Below, piece after piece: positions 10,910-22,085 of a DNA stretch of 64,000 nucleotides. Made by a program: the position numbers and the translations under genes. Positions within the stretch are counted from its first letter, which is position 1. The number at the start of each line of letters is the position of its first letter. Source of the DNA: Bolinopsis microptera (Eukaryota > Ctenophora > Tentaculata > Lobata > Bolinopsidae); assembly GCF_026151205.1 (NCBI RefSeq), contig NC_087083.1, positions 14,134,944 through 14,198,943 of the forward strand, written 5' to 3'. The notes beneath the pieces were generated by a model, which saw only the letters and a program-made list of their open reading frames with translations, made no database searches and was not told the DNA's origin.

Positions 10910-12521
10910 CGGAACTTTTTTGGACATAAAAACATAAAAAGTCAGTACGTCCAAGTTTCATAGAGTTTATTTTAGATTCAATTAGACATGTAATTTTGTG
11001 ACGATTTCAATGCGGGTTGATTAAACATGTCAAAGAATAAATGAATTCAGATTTTGCAGCTTCAATAGGTAATTTACCGAATCTTCAATAGCGTTGTTTG
11101 TGTTGTTAACGTCCACCACATTCTCCTGATCCTCCACATCATTAATGACCCGGTAACTTGGGAAGGTAGTTTTGTCAGCAGACCGCCACGGAGGAGACGT
11201 GGAGAAAACAACTATCGGCCCTGATATCATCGTCTGACCTGATCACATATCATCTATAAGTTCAAAACACAAGAATTTAGAATATATTTTCCCCTTTAAC
11301 TTCTCCCGCGGTTCTAATTGGGGTATGGAAGAGAACTAATCTCTTCCGTTACCTGTGTTAACAAAACTCTCTCGCTATTGTCATGTGAATGTAGCATTGA
11401 ACTATTATTGGCTTGCTATGAACATATTATCATCGTCTGAGAAACTGCTTTTTTGAAAATTTACTTAGCTGGCGATCTGAGAATAATGCACATTTTGAGT
11501 TTATAGTGTGGTCCATGCTCTTCTAGCCAGCTTTTGTTTATCATTTCAATATTTGTAATTTTATCAGTTGACGTGGCTAGACAGAGAATGAGAATATTAA
11601 ATAAAAGTTGTTCTTGCACAACGTCGTGCTAAGGGAACCTCGCCTCATCAAATTGGAACCTTTTTGTTTTCTGCGAGCTATTGAAATTAACCCCAAATGT
11701 ATCTTTCTTTTTGGCTTTCTACACCAGCTCGTATACTTTCTACACACAGAACTATGCACCAGCATATTCTGTTAATTTATTATTTAATGTCCCTTGCTAA
11801 TTAATAATTGCCCGACTTATGACTAGTAGGTATGTTGATACGTGTCAGAGCCTAGATCGAATATCGGGACCTTTAACTATTTAACTATTTCTAGGTGTAT
11901 GATCCACAAAGAGAGTGGAGTTCAGTTAGGTAAGATAATTACTATTTAACAATTGGGGCGCCTAACTTTGGTGAGGGACGTCATTATAATGTTGATGGCT
12001 ACACTGCAGTGCCTTCAGTTACTTCATCTCATCGAACCTTTTACTTAGTCTCAAGTAAAAGTTTACTCAGTTTCTGAATAAACGTCTTCCATTCGAATTC
12101 TAGATTCCATCAACTCCTATTTTGAGAGGCTTTTTTATTGATAACCATTTATGTTGTTGTTTTCTTTGAGCTTAAATTTGGATGTCTAAAATTATGATTG
12201 TTCCAAACAATTGCATGTGCAGTATAATACCATAAGGGATTCCTCAGATAACCATTTCAAATTAAATGTGTGCATCGCCGCATTAAACCTTGGGAAACCC
12301 ATCTAAAATGTGTTGTGCGCATCGAATAGACTGCCAGTACAATTTGTACATAATCTTCACCACGTCATTGCAAATTAGTTACACGTCCCAATTCAACATC
12401 ACGTAACTGTCCAAACTGCAACAACTGTACATTCCAAGTATAGTCATTAGTCATATAGTCTTATATTCGCGTTGCCGATCTAAAGATTTGAACTAAATTC
12501 TTCCCAGCTAGAGACTATGCG
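10910..12521. other. Spacer upstream of the ShKT matrixin gene
   Basis: AT-rich, with no clear gene. A 43-nt segment at 11895-11937 sits between tttctag and gtaaga and could be a small exon, but its frame is untestable alone. The minus-strand open frames here look like chance. Confidence 0.4.
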
Positions 12522-14884
12522 ATGAAATCACGGCTGTTTATCCTGAATTTGATTACATCCATAATTTTAGTCTCGTTTAATATCGCAGAAACAGTCGTCG
12601 TTCAAAGAAGCCAAAACTGCATCAAGAAAACAAAGATTTCGAACCAAAACTTTAATGACGATGTCGAGGAAGCTAGAGATATCCTTCAGCTACAATCGAG
12701 GTCAGTTGGGGCAAAGCGATGGAGGGGAAAAAAAGTTCTTTACAAGATTGAAAACATGCCTGAATGCAGCGATGGATTAACGGTAGCAGATGTGAGCAAG
12801 ATAGTTGATGCAGCAGCAGGAGAATGGAACAGCATCCCTCGAGCCAACGTGTTGTGAGTCATACAGCATAATACATGTTAATACCTTCCAGCACTGAATT
12901 TTACATCATAAAAACTTTTTAAAGAAAAATGCTATTTTACTGGGAACTTTATTCTAGTGAACTTACAAATTATACTAAAATTATTTCGTCCACCTATTTT
13001 CAGGCTAATTAATGTGGATGCAATTTAAATAATTATTGTATCGATAAAAATGGATTTTAAGGCATAAGGAAGCATTGTTGAGTTCTGAAACCAAGTTTAA
13101 TCGATTTCTCGTGCAATTTTAGGTCAGGAGTGGTCATCAAAATAAATTTTGAATAAAGTCGATATTTTGGTAAATTTCTAGCTTTCTGTCAGAAAATAAA
13201 TCTTCGTTATATTAGGGGTAATTGGATGTAACTACAGTACAGCTGTACTTACGTCTTACACCCACTTTCACAAGCATGCAAGCTCACCTGGTCCGAAGAG
13301 CGGGAAACGGAGAACGAGCTCTGGTGACGTCATAGTCACGTGACCTCAGGCTCATAATCACGTGACCTCAGACCCAATCAATTGGGTTCTGGCCTGTTCA
13401 GCCCCCTGTCACCCGATCTTGAGGTGACGTACGACAACTTGTTAACCCAATCGATGTCTGGAGGGCTGCAAATTTTCACATGCCAAACTCACAACGGTTT
13501 TTCGGAGTTGTGCGAGATGACGACACATAGAGGCCGCAGAATTATGAGGACTACCAGATCCTGGTGGAACCTAAGCGATCCATGATATCACGACAGGCCC
13601 TAGGATGCACTGTCAGAGGAAGAAAAGAAATCAGACCCAACTATTAACATACGTGTTAGTTTCCTGCCATGTGAACATAAGGACCCAACCCTGAAACTCG
13701 ACCTGGACTTCATTCCGTGTGGGGGTCAGTTTGGCCATGCAATCCACTTCGGGGACATCCATCTGAACTCCTTCATGACATGGACTGATAAAAATAATCT
13801 ACAGGAAAAGTATATCACAGAAAGTGAGTTTGTGATGCCTAATCTTTATGCGATTGTGTTGCATGAGTTTGGGCATTCTCTGGGATTGTCACACTCACAG
13901 TTTCCAGAACAAGTAATGTTCGCACATTATGGAGGGGACAGAAAGCATACAATTCAGAAACTTGGTACCGAGGATATGCAGAAAATGCAGGAGCTCTACC
14001 AACCACAACAGTCATGCAGGGACAAGTCTGTTTTCTGTCGGAGTAGAGGTACAAGCGTGTGTAAAGGAGCAGAACAGCGCGCGGCGTGTCCCAACACGTG
14101 CGGGGACTGCAAGTGTGACCCAAACACTCCCGATGAGTACCTCAAGTGCACTCCTGCTATATGCTCTGGGTCCTCTGACTTGAAGCTGCTCTGCAAGAAC
14201 ACGTGCAAGTTGTGCGAGAAAACATGCTCCAGTCTGCCGGTAATCAGGAAGATAACATCCTCGGCAGTGTTTCCGGTTAGTGCCGGTACATTGATCACAG
14301 TCGGTTGTCAGAGAGGAAGCGTTCTGACGGGTGATACTGCTGTAACTTGTGTCAGTGAAAATGAGTACTCATACGAAACAGAACCACGATGTGTTGAAGG
14401 TATGTTTTTAGGGTCATTTCGATACAACTCTTGAAATCAATGAAACAATAAGTTTCCAATGAAGCAATAAGTTGTATTTTACATTCCTTTAATCATGACA
14501 AGTAGTTGATTTTAGTGAGACAGAGCAGGGGGCAAAAATCGTAGAGTTATTCAAATTTAGCACGCGCTTTGGCCCCCCCCCCTCTTCCTACATCCCTAAC
14601 ACAAAGTTAGTTTCTTAATGTTAATGATCTTAGAAAAATGTCTACTTTACAGCAAATGCTTAAATTTCTTTGACAACTATCTGACAAGGAGAAGATGACT
14701 CCACTGTTTACTTGATTAACTATAAATATTTTCAGAGGAAGAAGAAGAACCGGAGGAGCTAGCAAAGTGTAAAAACAAATCTAAAAAGTGTGCAAAGAAA
14801 CTAAAGAATGGCAAAAAATGTAAAAGCAAATGGATGAAGGCAAATTGCCAAAAAACGTGTAATCAGTGTCCAGCAACATTATAG
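12522..14884 (+). CDS. Secreted matrixin metalloprotease with ShKT and CCP modules
   Basis: Exon 1 (12522-12853) starts at ATG with a signal peptide (LFILNLITSIILVSF). It has no full prodomain, then RWRGKKVLYKI and a helix ending AAGEWNSI, typical of the start of a matrixin catalytic domain. A large exon (about 13604-14399) has IHFGDIHLNS, the zinc site HEFGHSLGLSH, and a Met-turn Met in EQVMFAHY. Two ShKT six-Cys modules (each ending NTC-x2-C) and one CCP/Sushi domain follow. The last exon (14736-14884, in phase) adds a Glu-rich linker and a third ShKT (CQKTCNQC, stop TAG). There is no hemopexin domain. It should cleave extracellular protein substrates, with ShKT/CCP as binding modules. The phase between exon 1 and the catalytic exon does not close, so a small exon is missing or there is a base error. 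Confidence 0.82.
13262..13603 (+). other. Unassigned segment between matrixin exons
   Basis: Less AT-rich than its intron neighbours. It reads protein-like in one frame to about 13525 (TCQTHNGFSELCEMTTHR) and in another after it (NYEDYQILVEPKRS to CTVRGRKEIRPNY), as if an exon were split by a one-base shift. Neither piece matches a matrixin. It also holds a repeated tcacgtgacctca motif (13336, 13359). It may be an exon fragment of another gene, a pseudo-exon or chance. Confidence 0.3.
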
Positions 14885-15242
14885 GCACAATCCTGCCTTG
14901 GAATGTATACTAAAGCTTTTTGAAGGATACCTTGAATGTCTTTATTAAAAGTGACGTTATTTGGACGATTGAAATTAGTTAAATTGTATATCTCCTCAGT
15001 CTTCTTTTTTTTCATATTCTCTCTTTGTTAAAAAATTTCACTCATCTCTCGTATAAATTCATGTTACTTTTTATATATGACTTGATAATCAAATTTAACG
15101 CATAAGCAGAAATGGAAACAGTGTGTTTCTTTACCATCATCTGTTCCGTCGATCATCAAATTTAATAGAAAAGTATTATGAATAGAATGATAAAAAGTAA
15201 TACATAGTATACTATAAATGACAAAAAGTAATAGTATACTAG

Positions 15243-15356
15243 AAACGACTTACTGATAGATTTAAACTTTGTCTGGAAGGTAATACTGAATGTATACTAG
15301 AAATGACTTACTGATAGATTTAAACTTTGTCTGGAAGGTAATACTGAATGTGAGTC
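15243..15356 (-). repeat. 54-bp duplication carrying an exon end and donor
   Basis: Two adjacent copies beginning gacttactgatagatttaa. On the minus strand each copy holds the last bases of the Ig exon (…AAATCTATCA) followed by GTAAGT. The copy upstream in transcription (donor at 15311) is taken as the real exon end; the other is a decoy donor. Confidence 0.85.
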
Positions 15357-16884
15357 TACTGGACGTCTTCGGGAAATGAAGTGAGCTGCACTGAGTTCGG
15401 TTATCAAACGTTGTGGCTGTTATTTGGTACGATCTGGCGGTCTCTTTAACTGTCTTTCCGTGTCGCTGCCTGAGGGGTTATTGAAAATATATATATATAT
15501 TTCATATATATATACTATATATATATATATAATATTGCTAATATTACCAATAATAATGTGGGTATAAACGTATTAAGTATAAACGCGGATACTCGTGAAG
15601 AACGGAGTGTTTACTGGTTATAAATTCATACTCTATTCTTGATGTGATGGAAGAAAGCTGCTGGGGTTCACAACATTCCAACACACCATCTCTTCTATTT
15701 AGTTACTTACCAAAACAGTTACCATAGTTACTTACCAAAATATCTTAGTAGGCTCATATTTTCCAGTATAACAGCACTTCATAGAGGCAGTCATTGAGGT
15801 CTCCCCTGCTAGCCCATCACACACAACACCTGGGAATACATTTTTATCAGTTTAACAAGACCACCAAACATTAACAAGTTCTGAGCTGAAATTGTGAAGA
15901 ATGCAGATGGTCCTCTGAAAACAACTTGAATTTATTAAAATTATCACTGTCTTAATTCCTTACTGCATGTTAAAATAAATAACCCATTAGTTCAAATAGT
16001 CGAATAAAAACGTACTGGGTGTATCGACCTCAGAAACCGCCGAGAAGTTGTTCCTGTCCACAATGAACATGCAGGTCCAGGACCCGGGTCCGTCCACTCT
16101 ATCTACTGTTAGGATGGACAGCATGGAGTTGTTCGTGAATACTCCTGTCTAAATATTAGTATTGTTAAAATATAGGGGGGGGGGGGTAGTGTTGTAGTGG
16201 GGGGGGGGGGGGGGGGGGGGGGGGGGGTAGTGTTGTGGGGGGGGGGGGGTAGTGTTTATCCCTCCACTCTATCTACTGTTAGGATGGACAGCATGGAGTT
16301 GTTCGTGAATACTCCTGTCTAAATATTAGTATTGTTAAAATATAGGGGGGGGGGGTAGTGTTGTAGTGGGGGGGGGGGGGGGGGGGGGGGGTAGTGTTGT
16401 GGGGGGGGGGGGGGTAGTGTTTATCCCTCCACTCTATCTACTGTTAGGATGGACAGCATGGAGTTGTTCGTGAATACTCCTGTCTAAATATTAGTATTGT
16501 TAAAATATAGGGGGGGGGGGGGGTAGTGTTGTGAGGGGGGGGGGGGGGGGGGGGGGGGGGTAGTGTTGTGAGGGGGGGGGGGGGTAGTGTTGTGGGGGGG
16601 GGTAGTGTTTATCCCTCCACTCTATCTACTGTTAGGATGGACAGCATGGAGTTGTTCGTGAATACTCCTGTCTAAATATTAGTATTGTTAAAATATAGGG
16701 GGGGGTAGTGTTGTAGTGGGGGGGGGGGGGGGGGGGGGGGGGGGGTAGTGTTGTGGGGGGGGGGGGGGTAGTGTTTATCCCTCCACTCTATCTACTGTTA
16801 GGATGGACAGCATGGAGTTGTTCGTGAATACTCCTGTCTAAATATTAGTATTGTTAAAATATAGGGGGGGGGGGGTAGTGTTGT

Positions 16885-16915
<31 letters not shown>

Positions 16916-19900
16916 TAGTGTTGTGAGGGGGGGGGGGGGGGTAGTGTTGTGGGGGGGGGTAGTGTTTATCCCTCCACTCTATCTACTGTTAGGATGGACA
17001 GCATGGAGTTGTTCGTGAATACTCCTGTCTAAATATTAGTATTGTTAAAATATAGGGGGGGGGGGGGGGGGGTAGTGTTGTAGTGGGGGGGGGGGGTAGT
17101 GTTGTGGGGGGGGGGGGGGTAGTGTTTATCCCTCCACTCTATCTACTGTTAGGATGGACAGCATGGAGTTGTTCGTGAATACTCCTGTCTAAATATTAGT
17201 ATTGTTAAAATATAGGGGGGGGGGGGGGGGTAGTGTTGTAGTGGGGGGGGGGGGGGGGGGGTAGTGTTGTGGGGGGGGGGGGGGGGGTAGTGTTTATCCC
17301 TCCACTCTATCTACTGTTAGGATGGACAGCATGGAGTTGTTCGTGAATACTCCTGTCTAAATATTAAAATATTAGTATTGTTAAAATATGGATAAATTTG
17401 TTTATTCTTGACCAATCCATATCCAGCCCAGGATGTATAAAACATGTGATAAGAATTAACTTACAGATATTCCATATCCAGCCCGGGAAGTAAACTCCTC
17501 TATTTGAACCCTTCCATTAGTCCACATTACGTAATCTGGTGCTTTGGGTGTGTTTTGTAGCTGACATGACAGTTTAGCAGCATCCCCCTGACTCACAACT
17601 GCATCTGTTATACTAATACCTGTAATTAAACTTGTTATAATACCTGTTATAATACCTGTTATAATACCTGTTATAATACCTGTTATAATACCTGTTATAA
17701 TACCTGTTATAATACCTGTTATAATACCTGTTATTATACCTGTTATAATACCTGTTATAATACCTGTTATAATATCTGTTATAATACCTGTTATAATACC
17801 TGTTATAATACCTGTTATAATACCTGTTATAATACCTGTTATAATACCTGTTATAATACCTGTTATAATACCTGTTATAATACCTGTTATAATACCTGTT
17901 ATAATACCTGTTATAATACCTGTTATAATACCTGTTATAATACCTGTTATAATACCTGTTATAATACCTGTTATAATACCTGTTATAATACCTGTTATAA
18001 AGTAGTGGATGACCTTGCTGTACGGCAAGTTAAACAAGGATCTGAAACTACTAGGTTCCGTACAGACTCAACTCTGCACCCGTGTCAATATGTTCATTAT
18101 ATGCAAGCCTCTTGATTTATAATCACCGAGTCTAGTAATTGTTTAAGAGAGTTCTCTGGCAGTTACGAAACTCGAGAGACTGTGGGATACTGAAGGGAAA
18201 AGAAGCAGTTCTAACGAGCTCTTCTCAAACACAAGGATATAACTTGTGAACTCGGCTAGTATATATGAAACATTTGTCATGGAGTTGTAGAGGGAGTTAT
18301 GTGCCTCGCCGGGCTACAGTAGTGGATGACCTTGCTGTACGGCAAGTTAAACAAGGATCTGAAACTACTAGGTTCCGTACAGACTCAACTCTGCACCCGT
18401 GTCAATATGTTCATTATATGCAAGCCTCTTGATTTATAATACCTGTTATAATACCTGTTATAATACCTGTTATAATACCTGTTATAATACCTGTTATAAT
18501 ACCTGTTATAATACCTGTTATAATACCTGTTATAATACCTGTTATAATACCTGTTATAATACCTGTTATGATACCTGTTATAATACCTGTTATGATACCT
18601 GTTATAATACCTGTTATAATACCTGTTATAATACCTGTTATAATACCTGTTATAATACTTGTTATAATACCTGTTATAATACCTGTTATAATACCTGTAA
18701 TTAAACCTGTTATAATACCTGTAATTAAACCTGTTATAATACCTGTTATAATACCTGTTATAATACCTGTTATAATACCTGTTATAATGCCTGTTATAAT
18801 GCCTGTTATAATACCTGTTATAATACCTGTTATAATACCTGTTATAATACCTGTAATTAAACCTGTTATAATACCTGTAATTAAACCTGTTATAATACCT
18901 GTTATAATACCTGTTATAATACCTGTTATAATACCTGTAATTAAACCTGTTATAATACCTGTAATTAAACCTGTTATAATACCTGTTATAATACCTGTTA
19001 TAATACCTGTTATAATACCTGTTATAATACCTATTATAATACCTGTTATAATACCTGTTATAATACCTGTTATAATACCTGTTATAATACCTGTTATAAT
19101 ACCTGTTATAATACCTGTTATAGTACCTGTTATAGTACCTGTTATAATACCTGTTATAATACCTGTAATAATACCTGTTATAATACCTGTTATAATACCT
19201 GTTATAATACCTATTATAATACCTGTTATAATACCTGTTATAATACCTGTTATAATACCTGTAATAATACCTGTTATAATACCTATTATAATACCTGTTA
19301 TAATACCTATTATAATATCTGTTATAATACCTGTTATAATACCTGTTATAATACCTGTTATAATACCTGTAATAATACCTGTTATAATACCTGTTATAAT
19401 ACCTGTTATAATACCTGTAATAATACCTGTTATAATACCTGTTATAATATCTATTAAAGGAAGATCAGAACTTTAACATAAATGTAAATATTTAGGGACT
19501 ATAAGCTAGAAACTTTATTATTTTAGTGGTGTTAACGCACGGATCTGAGTGTAGGAAACTTCAAACTGCAGGTATTGGTCGGATATTCTCCCAAAATCGT
19601 CGAAGTGAGGTTCACATACCCCCAGTTGAACCGCCTCGGTACGTCTCACTGCATATCCTGGTAGGTTGAGAAATGGGAATTATATGGTTGCAGGCATTTT
19701 CAATGGTACTTTGTTTAAAATTAAAGAATGAAAGCGGTAAAGTTAGGTTGCCTACCATTACAGTAAACCTACCGTTTACATCTAAGCACTGCTGTAGAGA
19801 GGAGCTCTGTATTGTAAAATCGTTGAGAGACTGAGATAATGCTACCCACTTCTGGGCCTCACTCTCAGTACATTTGTCCAGAAACAGCTTTGGGTCACGC

Positions 19901-22085
19901 CCGTCCAGGTTCACTGGGGTCAGACACAGCCTGAATATATTGCTCATTCAATTAGAGAGGGGGGGGTCAAACACAGCCTGAATATATTGCTCATTCAATT
20001 AGGGAGGGGGGGTCAAACACAGCCTATTAGTCTTTGTAGTGACATTTAGAGCTAAAATCTGAAGAGCTTTGTTTTGGGAACTTTTAACCCCTTTGAAGCT
20101 ATTTAATGGGTAATACTTTTACTATAAAATATTGGTATATCAATACCCAGCCATTAAAATGAGGTATTTAATGAATTATTTTCATCCTAATTTTGTTAAT
20201 ACATAAGTTGTGATCCAGTGAAAGGTAATTTTAATTTCCATTAGTATTACTATTTAGATCGTTTAAAGTTACGCTTATTTTGAGCATCAACCAAGAATTA
20301 CACTAATTTGTATCACATTTCTTCAACGATCTTATAATCTTATAATCTGATTATTCTCGCTGAAATCCATTTTAGACTTAACTGCCATCTATTAAAACTC
20401 TCGAGAAAGTTTAACGATCAGAGAAATCGTTTTACTTTGGATTTTTTATCGAAAAATAAAATTAATCAGGGATGAGATCATAAATGATGATTTCTTAAAT
20501 TGTTTGTGAATTGAGAGTAAAGCTATATTTAAAGTGGATTATTATTATTACCAGGTTGATGAGACCACCAGACATCTTATACTTTATAATAAAACAATGA
20601 GTGAGGTAATGGGGGGGGGGGGTAGAGTTGTGGGGGGGGGGGGGTAGAGTTGTGGGGGGGGGGGGGGGGTAGTTTTGGGGGGGGGGGTAGAGTTGTGGGG
20701 GGGGGGTAGTGTTGTGGGGGGGGGGGGTAGTGTTGGGGGGTAGTGTTGTGGGGGGGTAGTGTTGTGGGGGGTAGTGTTGTGGGGGGGAGGGGTAGTGTTG
20801 TGGGGGGGGGGGGGGGGGTAGTGTTGGGGGGTAGTGTTGTGGGGGGGGGGGGGTAGTGTTGTGGGGGGGGGTAGTGTTGTGGGGGGGGGGGTAGAGTTGT
20901 GGGGGGGGGGGGGGGGGGTAGTGTTGTGGGGGGGGGGGTAGTGTTGGGGGGGTAGAGTTGTGGGGGGTTGTGTTGTGGGGGGGTGGGGGGGTAGAGTTGT
21001 GGGGGGGGGGTAGTGTTGTGGGGGGGGGGGGTAGTGTTGGGGGGGTAGAGTTGTGGGGGTAGTGTTGTGGGGGGGGGGGGGGGGTAGTGTTGTGGGGGGG
21101 GGGGTAGTGTTGGGGGGTAGTGTTGTGGGGGGGGGGGGGGTAGTGTTGTGGGGGGGGGGGGGGGGGGTAGTGTTGTGGGGGGGGGGTAGTGTTGTGGGGG
21201 GGGGGTAGTGTTGGGGGGGTAGTGTTGTGGGGGGGGGGGTAGTGTTGTGGGGGGGTAGTGTTGTGGGGGGGGGGTAGTGTTGTGGGGGGGGGGTAGTGTT
21301 GGGGGGTAGTGTTGTGGGGGGGGGGGTAGTGTTGTGGGGGGGGGGGGGGGTAGTGTTGTGGGGGGGTAGTGTTGTAGGGGGGGGGGGGGTAGAGTTGTAG
21401 CACCTCTCTCAGACGTTTGTAGGTTTATAACCTACCAAGACGCGCGCCGAGTTGGACTCGTCGACGGTCAGCTCTAATATTTGAAACAAATATTTTATGA
21501 GTATTACCCGTTAATCAGAAGTAAAACTCACCCGAAGTGGAAGTTGACGATCTGTTTCCTGTCATTGAGTCTCCACACCTGCCTCAGGTCGGTCTGGTTA
21601 CAGACAGTGCTCACAATTACGCTTTCATTTGTAGCCTCGTAGCAGTTCTGCACCTCCCTCACAAAGATCCGGCCCCAGTTACCCCGCAGGAATTGGCTAT
21701 CTGAGGGAAAATGGACTGGTAAAACCCTTTAAGGCTAAAGGAAATGATTGTCAGGGATGAAGGAAATGATTGTCAGGGATGAAGGAAATGATTGTCAGGG
21801 ATGAAGGAAATGATTGTCAGGGATGAAGGAAATGATTGTCAGGGATGAAAATGACCCTAATTATAAATATTGATTAAGTCCTTGTGTCATTACAATTACC
21901 ACGTTACATGACGTGATACTTGTAGTTTGCTGTAGTTTACTGTAGTTTGCAGACAACTTACAACTCTGTTCAGTGTTAATGGCAGAGATATCTCTCCAAC
22001 CTAGCACCGGGCAAACAACCACCAGGAAGCACAAGCACAGCACACTAGCCAGGATTGTATTCAGATAGGGAGGGAGGGAGAGCAC
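15312..22085 (-). CDS. Ricin-type beta-trefoil plus Ig-domain secreted/surface protein
   Basis: Eight exons read in phase on the minus strand: 22085-21962, 21700-21532, 19930-19773, 19657-19541, 17619-17465, 16148-16016, 15829-15736 and 15469-15312. Order: hydrophobic signal sequence (ASVLCLCFLVVVCPVLG), then a ricin B/QxW-type beta-trefoil (GNWGRIFVREVQNCYEA, RQVWRL, LCLTPV, AQKWVAL, QCLDVNG). Next comes an Ig-like domain (AAKLSCQLQ, YVMWTNG, ILTVDRVDGPGSWTC), then a second Ig-like domain (SMKCCYTG, KIFWQRHG). No in-frame ATG is seen in exon 1, so a short 5' exon is missing. The 3' end beyond 15312 is unresolved, so I cannot say whether it is anchored. Carbohydrate recognition by the trefoil is likely from the family; the partner is unknown. 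Every larger intron is packed with repeats anchored on its splice sites. Confidence 0.78.
15489..15532. repeat. (AT)n microsatellite
   Basis: Alternating TA/AT run broken by short spacers, in the minus-strand intron between the last two Ig exons. Confidence 0.9.
16093..17365 (-). repeat. Partial-exon tandem array with long poly-G runs
   Basis: Eight copies of a 160-190 bp unit. Each contains 55-60 bp identical to the 5' part of the Ig exon 16016-16148 plus its acceptor (TATTTAG/ACAGGAG on the minus strand), followed by G runs spaced by tagtgttgt. Only the lowest copy continues into the full exon. The seven others read the first 18 codons and then run into TAA (GTG GAG GGA TAA), with no donor. 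If spliced in, they would truncate the protein in the first Ig domain. G-run lengths vary between copies. Confidence 0.93.
17620..18000 (-). repeat. 12-bp satellite derived from an acceptor/exon start (left block)
   Basis: About 30 tandem copies of TTATAATACCTG. On the minus strand the unit is CAGGTATTATAA, so each copy holds CAG/GTATTA, an acceptor-like and donor-like junction. The array abuts the real acceptor TTACAG/GTATTAGTATAAC of the first Ig exon (17619), whose first bases match the unit. The 12-bp length keeps the frame open (TGII repeats), so a long minus open frame here is not evidence of a gene by itself. Confidence 0.95.
18001..18441. repeat. 122-bp direct repeats splitting the 12-bp satellite
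   Basis: 18001-18122 and 18319-18441 are near-identical (start agtagtggatgaccttgctg, end cctcttgatttataat) with about 195 bp between. They separate two blocks of the same satellite in the same orientation. This looks like an insertion or a local duplication inside the array. Confidence 0.85.
18437..19455 (-). repeat. 12-bp satellite (right block)
   Basis: About 85 units of TTATAATACCTG with scattered variants (AATTAAACCTG, TATGATACCTG, TAATAATACC). It is the same unit and orientation as 17620-18000. It lies in the minus-strand intron between the trefoil and the first Ig domain. Confidence 0.95.
19924..20031 (-). repeat. Duplication of an acceptor region of the ricin exon
   Basis: The stretch cacagcctgaatatattgct plus attcaattag and a G run occurs at the acceptor of exon 19930-19773 and again at about 19970, with a third start at 20018. 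On the minus strand each copy carries ATATTCAG/GCTGTG, so the acceptor and the first exon bases are multiplied. Confidence 0.8.
20032..20606. other. Intron sequence, nothing recognised
   Basis: AT-rich interior of the minus-strand intron between the first two trefoil exons. No exon, RNA gene or array is seen. Confidence 0.5.
20607..21395. repeat. Poly-G / tagtgttgt array
   Basis: Dozens of short units tagtgttgtggggggg or tagagttgtgggggg with G runs of variable length. The unit is the same word as in the 16.1-17.4 kb array, so the two arrays share an origin. The Pro/Thr/His open frame on the minus strand is an artefact of the repeat. It could form G-quadruplexes. Confidence 0.93.
21413..21516. 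repeat. Dispersed repeat copy (gacgcgcgccgagtt family)
   Basis: Shares tgtaggtttataac, gacgcgcgccgagtt, actcgtcgacggtc and the AT-rich end with cccgttaat with 53442-53562, in the same order and orientation. Ends are not sharply defined. Confidence 0.75.
21737..21848. repeat. 22-bp repeat, five copies
   Basis: Tandem copies of aaggaaatgattgtcaggga + tg, in the intron next to the 21700 acceptor of the minus-strand ricin/Ig gene. Confidence 0.9.

Noticed and set aside
17638-18037. N-terminal TGII-repeat part of the minus-strand frame over the Ig exon
   Set aside because: The Ig part is real, but it begins at the acceptor at 17619. The repeat part is intron.
18568-19476. 302-codon plus-strand frame of IIPV repeats
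   Set aside because: Pure product of the 12-bp satellite, which keeps all frames open. The real gene here runs on the minus strand.
20495-21403. 302-codon Pro/Thr/His-rich minus-strand frame
   Set aside because: Translation of the poly-G array; G-run lengths vary and would shift frame constantly.
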